Source of the DNA: Zingiber officinale
Taxonomy: Eukaryota; Streptophyta; Magnoliopsida; Zingiberales; Zingiberaceae
DNA length: 64,000 nt
Direction of reading: 5' to 3'
Assembly: GCF_018446385.1 (NCBI RefSeq)
Contig: NC_056001.1
Span: 11,526,672 to 11,590,671, forward strand
Shown: piece by piece, positions 1-10,998 of the stretch
How positions within the stretch are numbered: position 1 is the first letter of the stretch
How the letters are laid out: the number at the start of each line of letters is the position of its first letter
Notes under the pieces: model-generated
Seen by the model: only the letters and a program-made list of their open reading frames with translations
What the model was told of the DNA's origin: nothing
The model's database searches: none
Position numbers and translations under genes: made by a program

Positions 1-1060
1 TCTCCCTCTCAAGCCCTCTGTCGGAGCCGACGAAGTCGTCGGCGCTCCCTTCCCCTTCTACACATGTCCTCTCCTCCAGTCTCTTCACACCAGCACTGCT
101 ACTAGGATGGGGAGAGGGGTCGTCTTTGGCTCGCGGCTCCGCCGCAATCAATCCCTTGCTCCACGCCATCGCGATCCAGCCGACAGCATCGCCTACTCCT
201 TCATCGCCAGCGGGCCGCCATTCCCTTCCCTGCTTCCCTTCTCCTACGACTACACCAATGAGGAGCATCGGCTTCGCCTCCAGCGGCCGGTGCACTCGCC
301 AGAGCTGCCGCAGCCTCCCACGGCCACCGCCGCTGCATCCAGAAGTCATCACAGCTGCCAATAGCCGCCTCTGCCCGCGTCTAGCGTTGTACAGTGGTCG
401 TCGCCGCCTCTCCTAGCCGCAGCCGCCGCCACCTTTGGAAGTCACTACCGCAGCCGTCGTCACCCTCCGAGCAGTCGCCATCCGAGAGCCCAGGTATCGT
501 ACTATGCCTATATGCCGGCCTACGAGCCGAGAGTGTGTTCAGCCTTCGTGTCGCTATTGTATCCCGGCCTGCGAGCCAATGGAGTGTTCGGCCTTCGGGC
601 CACGGTTGCATTTCGGCCTACAAGCTGAGGCGGTAGTCGGGCCGTACGTCATCCGGTGGATCCATATCGTGTCCAGCTTCAAGCTACCAGAGCCAGCTAC
701 TCACCTGGTGGACATTTATCTACTATTCAGAGTCGCGACGACTCGATCAACGCCGCAGCCAGCTCATCCATTCATCCGAGGGCGTCCCCCCCCCCCACAG
801 GGTACATCACTGTGCATATCTTGCATTTATGTCGCTATTCTATTATTATTAGGCTGCTTACATATTCGTGGGATTCACCTCGAGCACCGGGGTACCGGAG
901 ACCGGGGCAACCCGGTCCCTGACTACAGGTACTGCTGACCAAAGGACTCCAGGCGACTTGGTCAACACAGAAGATAACTCATCAGCCGGGTCATGGGGAT
1001 GCGGTCAACCTTCCAGACACGTCATATCGGTAGGTTCGTCTTCTCAGCTTCCCGACAGGA
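1..1060. other. Unclassified GC-rich repeat-like DNA
   Basis: No convincing gene. The first 500 bases are GC-rich and pyrimidine-rich, with short open frames that overlap in all phases and have no recognisable domain. Positions 513-645 hold about three imperfect tandem units of roughly 48 nt, each beginning CGGCCT(A/G)CGAGCC or a variant and containing a CGGCCTTCG-like core. The texture resembles the untranslated part or LTR of a plant retrotransposon, but no LTR ends, primer site or coding domain were found, so this is left unclassified. Confidence 0.35.
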
Positions 1061-1432
1061 TCACTATACAAACTATAATACATGGAATCAACGAGAACAG
1101 AACTGAGAAAGTCTTATATACTCGCTGTACAAGAAAATACTTACAGTGTGAGAGAGGAGCTTGAGGGGAGCGATTAGAAGGAGAGTTTTTGGAGAGAGAG
1201 GAAGCAACGAGAGAGGTTTTCGTCCATGCCTTGGAGGCAGAAGAGGATGCCTTTTATAGGTAGAAGGAGAGAGCTAGCTTCAGGAGGAAGGAAGAGAACT
1301 TGCTTGTAGGCGAAAGAAAGCATATGAAAAAGAGGAGAGACAGGTGGAAAGTTTTAGTGGTAGCACTGTAGTAGTGGTGGTACTATCATAGTAATGGTAT
1401 TGTTGTAGTGGTGGTACTGTAGTAGTGGAGGC
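1060..1432 (-). promoter_or_regulatory. Promoter/leader region of endogenous caulimovirid copy 1
   Basis: This lies downstream of the TAV-like ORF on the minus strand, where a caulimovirid carries its pregenomic promoter. A minus-strand TATA box (TATAAAAG, 1258 to 1251) is followed by a C/T-rich stretch and a TGTAAGTA motif, as in the equivalent region of copy 2. Upstream of the TATA box, 1365-1432 is a GTAGTGGTGGTAC-type short repeat. No as-1-like boxes like those of copy 2 were seen. The left boundary is an estimate. Confidence 0.4.
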
Positions 1433-2870
1433 TTAGCTGTCCATTGTATTATCAATATTTTCTTCTCCTATGGAGTCTAGCGATTGTGCTTGTGAGCTGG
1501 ATGCTTGAGTCGATGCTTTGTATCTGGAAAGGGCAACTCTGTAGACTCTAATTGAAAGAGATGAGCTTGCTAATCTTTTGTTACTCATGCATTCGATTTT
1601 CTTCTGATAATGTTGAAAAAGAGCAGTATGCTGAGTAGTAAAGTGAAAAGGAAAAAACCTGGTGCCCATATCCTTTGGCTAGTAAATTTTTTTCTGTAAA
1701 AAGGTCCACCAACTAGCAGATAAGCATCTGGATCTTCAATTCAATCCCAACGCCAATGTGTCCCTTGGACTGAGGCTCGCTAGTGTTTAAATTGATCAAA
1801 AAATGAGGGAGGAGCTTCCTAATCACAATATGGGTCTGTCAGATAGTCTTCTAGCTCGGCTTGGTAACCTCCGACTTCATTAATGTCGATTTTCACTAAA
1901 TGTCGGGTTGATTCAATTTTTAGGTCCAGCCATTCAGGAGGAGTACTGTCAAATGTGCAAACCACAAAAGTTTCTTCTTCTTCTAAAGTTGTAGAAATAG
2001 TGGTACCCAGTTTCTTTGGGAAATCTTTCACTGAATCTGGGTCATTAACCCATAATTTGTGTAGGAGGCCATCATCAAGTAAAGTAAAAGGAGTAATCTG
2101 TCGCCCTTTGTAGGCTGTAGTTATATATGATTCATAGTCCAAGTTAGCTCTTCTGAAGGCATAAATAAGTTGGCATTGGCAGCCATATTTGCTTGATTCT
2201 TGACAAGGTGGTCTTTTCTTCTGACATTTAAGTTTTGGGTTGAATTCAGCTTCATATACAGTGGTCATTCCTTTTGGAGGGTTTTTATGGAAAGCTTTCA
2301 AGGCTTCGCATAATTCAAGAAAAGTTTGTAAAGTAGATTTTTCAACTAGGCTGCGAACATAAGTATTAATGTCTTCGGGAATAGTGTTTGGCAAGCCGAC
2401 TTGACGTGTCTCAGATGCCCGTTGCAAAGTTGTAGTCTTATTTTATTCTTTGAGTTGGGCTAGAGTTAAGTACTCAGGTCTGGTAGGAGATTTAGTAGAG
2501 TGATCTATAGTGTTGGCCAAGCTGTTTTCAGGAGTCTGTTCTACTATTTGAGCGTAAGTAAGAGCTTGTGTGTCAGGGGCTCGTAGCTTGTATTGGTGTA
2601 TTTTGGATGGAGGTACTAATAAAGAAATGTGGCCCAAGATGGGCTCTAGCTGCTGTAAAAGCCTCTTCAAGAGAGTAATAACCCTTAAAGTATGGATGTT
2701 CTAAGTTTTGTATAGCTATGTTGGTTTCTTCCTAGGTAGCGTACACTCCTGCCTGAGGACCTGAGAAGACCATGTAATAAGAAAATTTTTTTCCTGCTAG
2801 TTTTTGTATGATAGTAAGAAAGTAGTTGGAAAGAGTATTAATCACAACTATCTCGTGTCCTGAGCTCCCT
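1433..2870 (-). pseudogene. TAV/viroplasmin-like ORF, endogenous caulimovirid copy 1
   Basis: Caulimovirid translational transactivator/inclusion-body ORFs carry a small RNase H1-type 'viroplasmin' domain. Here the minus strand at about 2790-2640 shows FSGPQAGVYAT followed by an in-frame TAG, then KGYYSLEEAF, matching that domain's G-x-Y and S-x-E-E-A pattern. Downstream, 2427-1819 encodes about 200 residues with a C-x6-C-x9-C-Q-L signature shared with copy 2, and 1669-1433 encodes the C-terminal part (FPFHFTTQH; copy 2 has FPFSYTTQH). At least one more stop (2443) and frame changes break it. It follows the RNase H remnant, as expected for the viral order. It is a fossil that could not make a full protein. 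Confidence 0.7.
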
Positions 2871-2973
2871 AGAAGGGTAGCGATATGCCAAAATTGTCAA
2901 TAAGATAATTTTGGATATGATCAAGTCTGTCTCTGCCTGCAAAACAAAAATAATCTTCGGGTTGTGTGAATAA

Positions 2974-3450
2974 TTATAAATCCTGGGTACCAAAACGCAT
3001 GCTTTTGGTTAAAAAAGTACGAACTTTCCTTGGTCTATCCATCCTGTAACAATATCTCAACAAAGTAAATAGCAAAAGTTGCAGTAGTCTTGATAATGTA
3101 TCGGCTAAGGAATTATTAACTCCTTTAATATGCTCCGATTGTATCTTGAGGCCCTTGCTGATTATAGTATCTGTAAATTTTAGCCAACACTTTATACTGA
3201 GGTCTTTCCTAAGTATTTTAGTTTGTTGACCGTAGTTGACTATGACTTCACAGTATGCTCTAATAAGGATTTCTGATTTATTGCAAATAAATAATCTAAA
3301 AGCCTCTAAACAGTAAATAACGACTAAGATCTCATAATCTAATGATGTCAAATGTCCTTTTTCGTGGTATTTTCCTAAGACATATCTGCATAATGTTTTA
3401 GTTGATTTAGGCTCATATTTAGATGTTTTGCGGTATAAAATACCTTCCCA
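2974..3450 (-). pseudogene. RNase H domain remnant, endogenous caulimovirid copy 1
   Basis: The minus-strand frame 3351-2974 begins TSLDYEILVVIYCLEAF, the second conserved block of retroelement RNase H, and ends with the ADTLSRLLQ tail typical of the domain. Copy 2 has LDFELLAIIYCLEAF at the same place. The upstream part (3450-3352) is out of frame or interrupted. In the virus this domain degrades pregenomic RNA during reverse transcription. It lies between the RT end (3679-3428) and the TAV-like ORF, the normal caulimovirid order on this strand. Confidence 0.75.
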
Positions 3451-3679
3451 TGTATTTCACAATCATTTGTTTCAATAACTAAATAATCTGAGTCAAGAGG
3501 TAAAGTTAATTTAGGAATAGTTTTGACTAATTGCTTAATTTGCTGAACTAAGGCTATATCTTACTGGTTAAAATGTTTTTGTCCAGTCAAAGATGTCTTA
3601 TTGTATAAATGCTCGCTAAGTTTTCCTATGTCTTTAAGGTATGGTCATGCATAATTTAAAAGGCCTAGAAACACTCTTT
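3428..3679 (-). repeat. Duplicated viral RT/RNase H segment, left copy
   Basis: Nearly identical to 10104-10352 on the other side of the copia element, with only scattered substitutions. Both encode, on the minus strand, the stretch between the RT thumb and the start of RNase H of caulimovirid copy 1. The homology stops at about 3679, where copia internal sequence begins. At about 250 bp this is far too long for a copia target-site duplication, which is normally 5 bp. Confidence 0.8.
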
Positions 3680-3754
3680 GCAATAGTATTGTTTGAGGAA
3701 TCAATATTATTCTAAATTTAGAGTTCTGACCAAAAGTTATTTGTGATTCTTAGG

Positions 3755-5053
3755 ATGACTTTCAACCCATTGTCCATCATACTTCAACAAAATAGACTTA
3801 CTGGACCTAATTACATAGATTGGAAAAGGAACCTGGACATTATTCTGACTGCTGAAAGCTATAAATTTGTACTGACTGAACCTTGTCCTGATGCACCCAC
3901 TGGTGAATCTACCCAAGAGGAGATTGAATATCATAAAAGATGGGTAAAGACATATGAGATGGCGCGGTGTTACATTTTGGCTTCAATGTCAAATGTATTG
4001 CAACATCAGCATCAAGATTTACCAACAGCTTATGATATTATGAACAATCTCAAAGAGCTCTTTGGTCATCAGGATAGGGCTTCTAGACAAGAAGCTATGA
4101 GAAAGATAATGACAGCCACCATGCAAGAGGGTACTCCTGTAAGGGATCATATCCTAAAGATGATGGCTTATCTGAACGAGATACAGATCCTTGGAGGAGA
4201 AATTGATGGGGAAACCCAGATCGATATGATCCTCCAAACGCTACCTAGAAGCTTTGAGCAGTTCCGCCTAAATTATAATATGAATAAAAGGATTTATTCA
4301 TTAGGGGAACTACTGACAGAACTTCAAGCAGCAGAAGGATTATTTCGTCACAATTCTCAAATTCACTTTGCTGAAAATGATTCTACTTCTAAACCGAAAG
4401 GAAAGAAGAAGAAGAAACAAGCTGGCTCAGCAAAGAAAGTGAATAAATCTCAGAGTACGGGATTTAAAGCTGGAGTGAAGAAGTCGAAGGGTAAGTGCTT
4501 CATCTGCAAGCAGGCAGGACATTGGAAGGCGGACTGTCCTCGTAAGAACCAAAACAAAGGTATATCTCATGCTCTAGTTGTTGAAACATGTTTAGCGGTG
4601 TTATCTACCAGCACCTGGTGTGTAGATACGGGAGCCACTGATCATGTCTGCAATTCCTTGCAGGGGTTCCAGGAAACCCGACGACTATCTGAATGGGAGA
4701 TTACCGTCTACATGGGCAATGCTACTAAGGTGGCAGCTGTTGCAGTGGGAGACGTCTACTTGTCTTTTAATAGAAATAGAAATTTGGTTTTAAGAAATTG
4801 TCTTTATGTACCCAGTTTTAGAAAGAATTTAATTTCAGTTTCTAAACTGTTTTTAGATGGATATTCAGTTTCTTTCAGTAACGATGTAGTTATTAAAAGA
4901 AATAAAGTGATTATCTGTTCTGGTGCATTAGTTGGCAATTTGTATACTTTAAATCCAATTTCTTCCACAAAGCAAAACATGGAAATTTATAATTCATCTT
5001 CTAACTCAAATAAGAGAAAAGAACCTTCAGAAATGAACCAAGCATATCTTTGA
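3755..5053 (+). pseudogene. Copia gag-protease (first part of polyprotein)
   Basis: Gag packages element RNA and protease cuts the polyprotein. The frame starts best at ATG 3755. It has an N-terminal copia gag region (LTGPNYIDWKRNL), a Lys-rich linker, an intact CCHC zinc knuckle (CFICKQAGHWKADC, about 4497-4538), then the aspartic protease motif WCVDTGATDHV (about 4618-4650) and a LYVPSFRKNLISV block. It ends at a TGA within AYL*HLRFGHIN, where the family usually has Trp at the start of the pre-integrase HLRxGH motif. The frame then continues into integrase, so this is one polyprotein with a point stop rather than a natural gene end. Confidence 0.9.
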
Positions 5054-5749
5054 CATCTAAGGTTTGGTCATATTAACTTAAGTAGGATTCAGAGGCTTAT
5101 AGCCGATGGACTTTTGGGTTCATTAGAATTGGAAAATTTTCCAACTTGTGAATCTTGCTTGGAAGGTAAAATGACCAAGAGGCATTTTAAGGTCAAGGGG
5201 TACAGAGCCAAAGAAGTGTTAGAATTGGTTCACTCTGATTTGTGTGGTCCTATGTCTGTCGAGGCAAGAGGAGGTTTTGAATATTTTGTCTCTTTCATAG
5301 ACGATTATTCAAGATACGGATATATTTACCTAATGCGCCGCAAGTCCGAGTGCTTTGATAAGTTCAAGGAATACAAGGCTGATGTGGAAAAACGATTAGG
5401 TAAAAGTATCAAGACACTACGATCTGATCGTGGTGGCGAATACCTCTTAGGAGAGTTTAGGAATTACTTATCAGAAGCTGGGATTCAAACCCAATTGTCT
5501 GCACCTGGAACACCCCAACAGAATGGTGTAGCAGAACGAAGGAATAGGACTCTTATGGAGATGGTTAGATCGATGATGAGTTATTCAGAATTACCAAATT
5601 CATTTTGGGGATATGCTCTGGAAACAGCAGTATACGTTCTGAACTTAGTATCTTCTAAATCAGTTTCTTCTACTCCCATAGAATTGTGGAATGGGCGAAA
5701 ACCCAGTCTAAGACATATTCGGATTTGGGGTAGTCCGAGACATGTCTGA
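5054..5749 (+). pseudogene. Copia pre-integrase and integrase
   Basis: Continues the gag-protease frame after the TGA. The GAG pre-integrase zinc-binding motif is visible (HLRFGHIN, then CESCLEGKM). The integrase core follows with acidic catalytic positions in HSDLCGPM, SDRGGEY and GVAERRNRTL, the D-D-35-E pattern of copia integrases that insert element cDNA. The frame stops at 5747-5749 after IWGSPRHV; about 430 bases of disrupted sequence follow before RT resumes, so the integrase C-terminus and linker are broken by frameshifts and stops. Confidence 0.9.
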
Positions 5750-6176
5750 AACAGATCTTGATAAGTTAGAATCTCATACGAAGTTCGCGTGTTTGTAGGA
5801 TATCCCAAAGGAACGAAGGTGGTTTATTTTATAGTCCTAAAGACTGAAGGTCATTGTTAACACCAATGCCCGTTTTAGAAGAAGACTATATAATGGATCA
5901 CAAGCACAGAGTAAAGTTGTTTTAGAAGAACTTAGAGAGGACATGTCTACTTCAATACCAACAGATGAAGTACCACAAGAAATTGCAACACGTGTCACAC
6001 ATGATACACAACCACGGTGCCTCGTAGTGGGAGGGTTGTAAGGCACTGAAAGATTCATGTTTTGGGAGAGTCTTGGACTTGATCCCGTAAACATGAACCC
6101 GATCCACGAACATAATGAAGCACTCCAAGATATAGATGCAGATCTTGGCAAAAGGCAATGAATTCAAATAAAGTCT

Positions 6177-7678
6177 ATGTACTCTAATAAGGTCTGGGAG
6201 CTTGTAGAACCACCTGATGGTGTAAAAGCCGTTGGATGCAAGTGGATCTACAAAAGGAAAAGAGGGACAGACGGGAAGGTAGAAACCTTCAAAGCTAGGC
6301 TTGTAGCGAAAGGGTACACTCAGAAAGAGGGAATCGATTATGAGGAAACCTTTTCACCGGTAGCCATGCTTAAGTCTATCCGGATACTCTTATCTATTGC
6401 TGCTCATATGGATTATGAGATTTGACAAATGGATGTCAAGACAGCTTTCCTTAATGGAAGTCTTGAAGAGAACATCCATATGAAGCAACCAGAAGGATTT
6501 ATTGAAAAAGGCAAAGAGCATCTAATGTGCAAGCTCAATCGGTCCATTTATGGATTAAAGCAAGCTTCAAGATCTTGGAACATCCGGTTTAATGAAGTAA
6601 TCCAGTCATATGGATTTATTCAAAGTCCGGATGAGTCTTGTGTATATAAGAAGTGTAACGGAAACGTGGTGGTATTTCTTGTACTATACGTAGATGATAT
6701 TTTGTTAATTGGCAACAATGTCAAGGTATTATCAGACGTAAGGGTATGGTTGTCCAAACAATTTGATATGAAGGACTTAGGAGATTGTGCGCACATTCTT
6801 GGGATCAAAGTTATAAGGGATCGTAAGAAAAGAATGTTGTGTCTATCCCAAGCTTCATATATAGATACATCCTTGCTCGTTTTAGCATGCAGGATTCCAA
6901 GAAAGGTTTCTTACCTTTTAGACATGGAGTAGCTCTATCTAAAGAGATGTCTCCAAAGACATCGAAAGAGATAGAGGACATGAAAGCAGTTCCTTATGCT
7001 TCGGCTGTAGGAAGCCTAATGTATGCAATGCTATGTACGAGACCTGATATCTGTTTTGCCGTGGGCATGGTCAGCATATATCAGAGTAACCCTGAACAAG
7101 GACATTGGACTGCGGTAAAGCATATATTAAAGTACCTGAGAAGGACTAGAGATTATATGCTAGTTTACCAAGCAGACGATCTGCTCCCTGTGGGTTACAC
7201 GGATTCAGATTTCCAATCAGATAGGGATAACAGTAAGTCTACATCAGGCTATGTGTTTACTTTAGGAGGTGGAGCCATTTCATGGAGGAGTGTTAAGCAG
7301 AAATGCGTTTCGGACTCAACCATGGAAGTTGAGTATGTAGCAGCCTCTGAGGCAGCTAAAAAAGCAGTATGACTCAGGAACTTTCTAATGGACTTAGATG
7401 TGATTCCTGGTTTGCCCAAAATCATCACAATTTATTGTGATAATAGTGGTGCAGTTGCAAATTCGAAGAAACCACGAGCTCATAAGGCAAGTAAACATAT
7501 AGAGCGCAAGTACCACCTGATACGATATATCATGAAGCGAGGAGAAGTTGTCATCGCCAAGATTGCATCAGCGGATAACCTGGCAGATCCTTTCACTAAG
7601 GCCCTTCCGGCGAAAGCTTTCGATCGACATGTGGAGGGAATGGGAATCAGATGTATGGTAGAAGATATGGCAGCTTAG
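6177..7678 (+). pseudogene. Copia reverse transcriptase and RNase H
   Basis: RT copies element RNA to DNA. The start of RT ([22 protein letters not shown]) lies in 6177-6425. A TGA at 6424-6426 interrupts EI*QMDVKTAFLNG where Trp is usual. The catalytic block YVDDILLIGNN is near 6690. A frame change occurs near 6870, after which 6893-7372 carries TRPDICFAVGMVS and the RNase H block (YTDSDFQSD, SKSTSGYVFTLGGGAISW). A third TGA (7370-7372, AAKKAV*LRNF) precedes the end of RNase H (HIERKYHLIRYIM, ADPFTKALP) at 7388-7675. All domains are present but no continuous frame remains. Confidence 0.9.
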
Positions 7679-7699
7679 TCATTAGTATAAGTGGGAGAT

Positions 7700-10095
7700 T
7701 GTTGGAGTGTATACTGAAAGCCTAAGCTTTGTAATCATTCATTATGAATAAAGAATCACATTTGGTCTAATTGTCTACATTTGTTTGTAGTTGTTCATTT
7801 AATTTATATTGTAGATAACATAGTATGTGGTGTCACATACAGAAGATGATATTATCAGTACCTTATAAATTATAAACAGACGCTCACGACTAAAATGGAA
7901 AGGAACAAACCATTAGAAGGTCGTAGTGTAATTAGGTATTAGTTTATCTTGACTATATAATTACACTAGTACACTCAGAGTGTATTGAGTAGGACCATTA
8001 GAGGTCGTTTCTTTTATACTGACTTTGTAAAGGAACAAAGACCTCAGTTATTATGGAAGTGTGTGCTCCTAATCCTAATATAATAACAAGCACATATGTT
8101 TGATATTTATTTCTTTAATTTATCAATGGGTGAGATTTAGTTCGATGAATCAATAAACCCGATAAGTTGGGAAATGGTATCACTTATAGTGTGTGTTGTT
8201 GATTATAGAAGGAAACTGTGTCCTAGAGATACTAGGTTGATAATGTCCTCAAGAGGAGCTCATAAAGATTGTCATGTTAAACCCTGCAGGTGGACTTAGT
8301 CCGACATGATAATAAGGTTGAGTGATACTACTCTTGGATTTAGATATTAATTAAATGAGTTGTCAGTAACTCACTTAATTAGTGGACATTCGATGTCTTA
8401 AACACAGGGAGACTAACACACTCATAATAAGAAGGAGCCAAAAAATGTAATTTGGGATTTGTGCGGTAGTTCAATGATAGTTCTCTAGTGGAATGAATTA
8501 TCATTGATAAAATTAAGTTGTGTGTTCGGGGCGAAAACGGGATGTAATTTTATCGGAGACCAAACCAATTCCTCCTCTCGGTCCCTATCGTAGCCTCTTA
8601 TTTGTAGAGTTCTATACCCACCTATACCCACCTTCTATACCCACCCAATAGGTGCCGGCCAAGCTAGCTTGGGAACAAGCTAGGGCCGGCCTAGGTAAAA
8701 GTTTCCTAGCTTGAACCCAAGCTAGTAGGGTCGGCCAAATTAAATTAAAAAAGAAATTTAATTTTAATTTTTATTATTATGTGGAAGATATAATTTAAAG
8801 AGAATTAAAATTAAAATATCTCTCTTGTAAAAGATTTACAAAAGATTAAAGAAAAAGATTAGATCTCTTTCCTTATTTGTAGATTGGAGAGATGTTTTAT
8901 TTTCTCTTTAAAAAATTATTCACATGTTGATAAAATTAAAATTATAGAAATTTCCTTTTATCAACCATGAAGAGATTTTAAAGAGAAATTTTATTTTTTA
9001 AAATTTCCGGAAACAAATTAGGAAGTTTTAATTGTTGATTAAAACTTGTCCAATTTGTTCTCCAATGATGTGGCCGGCCATGTGATTGTAATTGGGGAAA
9101 TTTTATTTTATTTTTCTCAATTAAATCATATCAAGGAAATTGAGGAAATTTTATTGTAATTAAATTTCCTAATTTGCCTAGGCCAAGGAATATAAAAGAA
9201 GGGGTGAGGGTGCCTTCAAGAGACATAACATCTATTATTTCTCTCCCTCTTTTGTTCCTTGGTGTGACCGGCCAATCTCTCCCTCTCTTCCTCTTGTGGT
9301 GGCCGAATCTCCCTCTTCCATTGGAGCTCTTGTGGTGGCCGAATACTACTCGGAGAAGAAGAAGAAGAAGGAGAGAAAGCTAGCATCTCTTGGAGCTTGG
9401 TTAGTATTTTGGTTTTCCTCCTTGGTGAAGTTTTTCCTTTGTGGCCGAACCTTGCTTGGAGGAGAAGAAGGTGGTTGGTGTTTTCTCATCTTGGTAGATC
9501 GTTGCCCACACAACGTCCGAGGTTAGAAGAGGAATACGGTAGAAGATCAAGAGGTCTTTCTAGAAGGTATAACTAGTAGTTTTTCCTTTTCCGCATCATG
9601 CTAGTTATTTATGGAAATAATACCAAATACAAGAGGCTTACGTTCTAGTATTTCGAATATGTTTTTCGATGTTGTGTTCTTTTGTTTCTTTCTTTTCCTT
9701 GTGATTTGATTGTTCTCTTTGGTTAACCTAAAGTTATTTTAGGAAATTAAATATTAGCTTTCTATTAAATGTTTTGTCTAGTCGGTGGTGGTTGCTCCCA
9801 TATCCAAGAAGGTCATGTGCCTCGCCACGTCAGTACTGGGAACCTTTTATGGAAATTAATATTTAATGGAATTAATAACTTAAGGAGACTTGGGTCGAAC
9901 GTGTTAAGTTCCGCAGGAGATCCAAGTCAAAACCTAAAAGAACAAATAGATTAAGTTTTGGATCAAACGTGTTAAGTTCCGCAGGCGATCCAAAATTTAA
10001 TTTAAAAGAACACATGGTAGCTAGGAAAATGTTTAGATCTTTGTACAAAATTTTTGTACAGTGGAACCTATAGGTTTTCTGAGTAGCAACCAACA
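7700..10095 (+). repeat. 3' LTR of the copia element (LTR1, 2.4 kb family)
   Basis: Begins TGTTGGAGTGTATAC directly after the purine tract and ends CCAACA, giving TGTTGG/CCAACA terminal inverted repeats. Length is 2396 bp, long for copia. It matches the solo LTR at 10999-13398 almost base for base and the diverged LTR at 16785-19198. Within it, 8648-8745 holds alternating GGCCGGCC and AAGCTAGCTT palindromes, 9191-9198 is a TATA box, and 9346-9380 is GAA-rich. The five bases after it (GTTTT) cannot be matched to a left target duplicate because the 5' LTR is missing. Confidence 0.92.
9191..9198 (+). promoter_or_regulatory. TATA box of LTR1
   Basis: TATAAAAG followed by a short purine run and C/T-rich sequence. 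The same motif in the same context is at 12499-12506 in LTR2 and 18417-18424 in LTR3, which supports it as the LTR core promoter. Confidence 0.6.
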
Positions 10096-10103
10096 GTTTT
10101 ACG

Positions 10104-10500
10104 GTATAAAATACCTTCCCATGTATTTCACAACCATTTGTTTCAATAACTAAATAATCTGAGTCAAGAGGTAAGGTTAATTTAGGAATAGTTTTGACTA
10201 ATTGCTTAAGTTGCTGAACTAAGGCTATATCTTACTGGTTAAAATGTTTTTGTCCAGTCAAAGATGTCTTATTGTATAAATGCCCGCTAAGTTTTCCTAT
10301 GTTTTTAAGGTATGGTCATGCATAATTTAAAAGGCCTAGAAACACTCTTAGAGTCTTAGTATCTTTCATTTTGATTGGAAAGGCAAGAAGTTTAGCTAAG
10401 ATATGAGGTTGTAATGTGATTTGTCCTTGGCTTATCTCGGCTCCTAAAAATTCAATATGTGTTATTGCCAGTTTCATATATTTACGTGAGATAATGAATA
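10104..10500 (-). pseudogene. Reverse transcriptase thumb, endogenous caulimovirid copy 1
   Basis: The minus-strand frame at about 10485-10316 encodes IEFLGAEISQGQITLQPHI and KTLRVFLGLLNY, the RT thumb/connection region. Copy 2 has IVFLGSLIGQGKITLQAHI and KTLRSFLGLVNY. The frame stops there and disrupted sequence continues to 10104. This is the upstream end of copy 1: RT palm and finger motifs are absent beyond about 10490, where AT-rich non-viral sequence begins. 10104-10352 is the right-hand copy of the duplicated segment also found at 3428-3679. Confidence 0.8.
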
Positions 10501-10861
10501 TATTAATATAGTGAATATATATATATATGGTATGTAAACCCATAATATTAAAATAAATATGAAAAACTAATAATCTTAATATAATATATACGTGAGATGG
10601 TGGGTGTTATAATAATATCTAATTCAACCTATTTATTTTTAGAGAAATTATATGGGCAGCGACATTTTACCGCGACAAAGCATCGCGACCCCGTTGGCAG
10701 CCTTCGTGGCGTCCTCCACTTTAGCCTTCTCTCTCCTCGCGTCAAAATCTTCGTGTCAAAATTTTCGGCCGCATCCCCTTCGTGTCCTAACTCCCTCCTT
10801 CGACCGCATAGTCTCCAGCCTCGCGTTCTCCCTTCCATTCTCCACCCTCGCGTCCTCGAAG
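10501..10861. other. AT-rich spacer and GC-rich sequence before the minisatellite
   Basis: 10501-10640 is very AT-rich, with a TATATATATA run and two TACGTGAGAT motifs about 100 bp apart. 10641-10861 is GC-rich, C/T-rich DNA with overlapping short open frames but no domain. It may be the upstream part of the FAR1/MULE element that resumes at 13511, but no terminal repeat was identified. Confidence 0.3.
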
Positions 10862-10998
10862 AGAGGCACGCGTGAAGCCCTAACTTCTACGGCACATCGT
10901 CTTCCCTACAAGTCGTCCCTCCCCCTCGTGATCTTGAAGAGAGGAGCGAAGCAGCAAGTCATTCTCCCCCCTCGCGTTATCAAAGAGAGGAGCGAAGC
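10862..10998 (+). repeat. Minisatellite, left part
   Basis: Imperfect tandem units of about 46-49 nt with the core CTCCCCCCTCGCG and ending GAGGAGCGAAGC. The array resumes at 13399 after the solo LTR, which sits exactly at a unit end (GAAGC). Confidence 0.65.

Larger units (their letters stand above)
3680..10095 (+). mobile_element. Ty1/copia retrotransposon, 5'-truncated
   Basis: Internal region with gag, protease, integrase, reverse transcriptase and RNase H in the copia order (integrase before RT), then a purine-rich tract (AAGTGGGAGAT) and a 2.4 kb 3' LTR at 7700-10095. No 5' LTR or tRNA-Met primer site is present: viral sequence joins the untranslated leader directly at about 3679/3680, only 75 bp before gag. 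The reading frame is long but broken by in-frame TGA codons and a frameshift. It is inserted in endogenous caulimovirid copy 1. Confidence 0.9.

Noticed and set aside
435-938. 167-codon open frame on the plus strand
   Set aside because: Overlaps equally open frames in other phases in GC-rich repeat-like DNA, with no domain and repetitive text.
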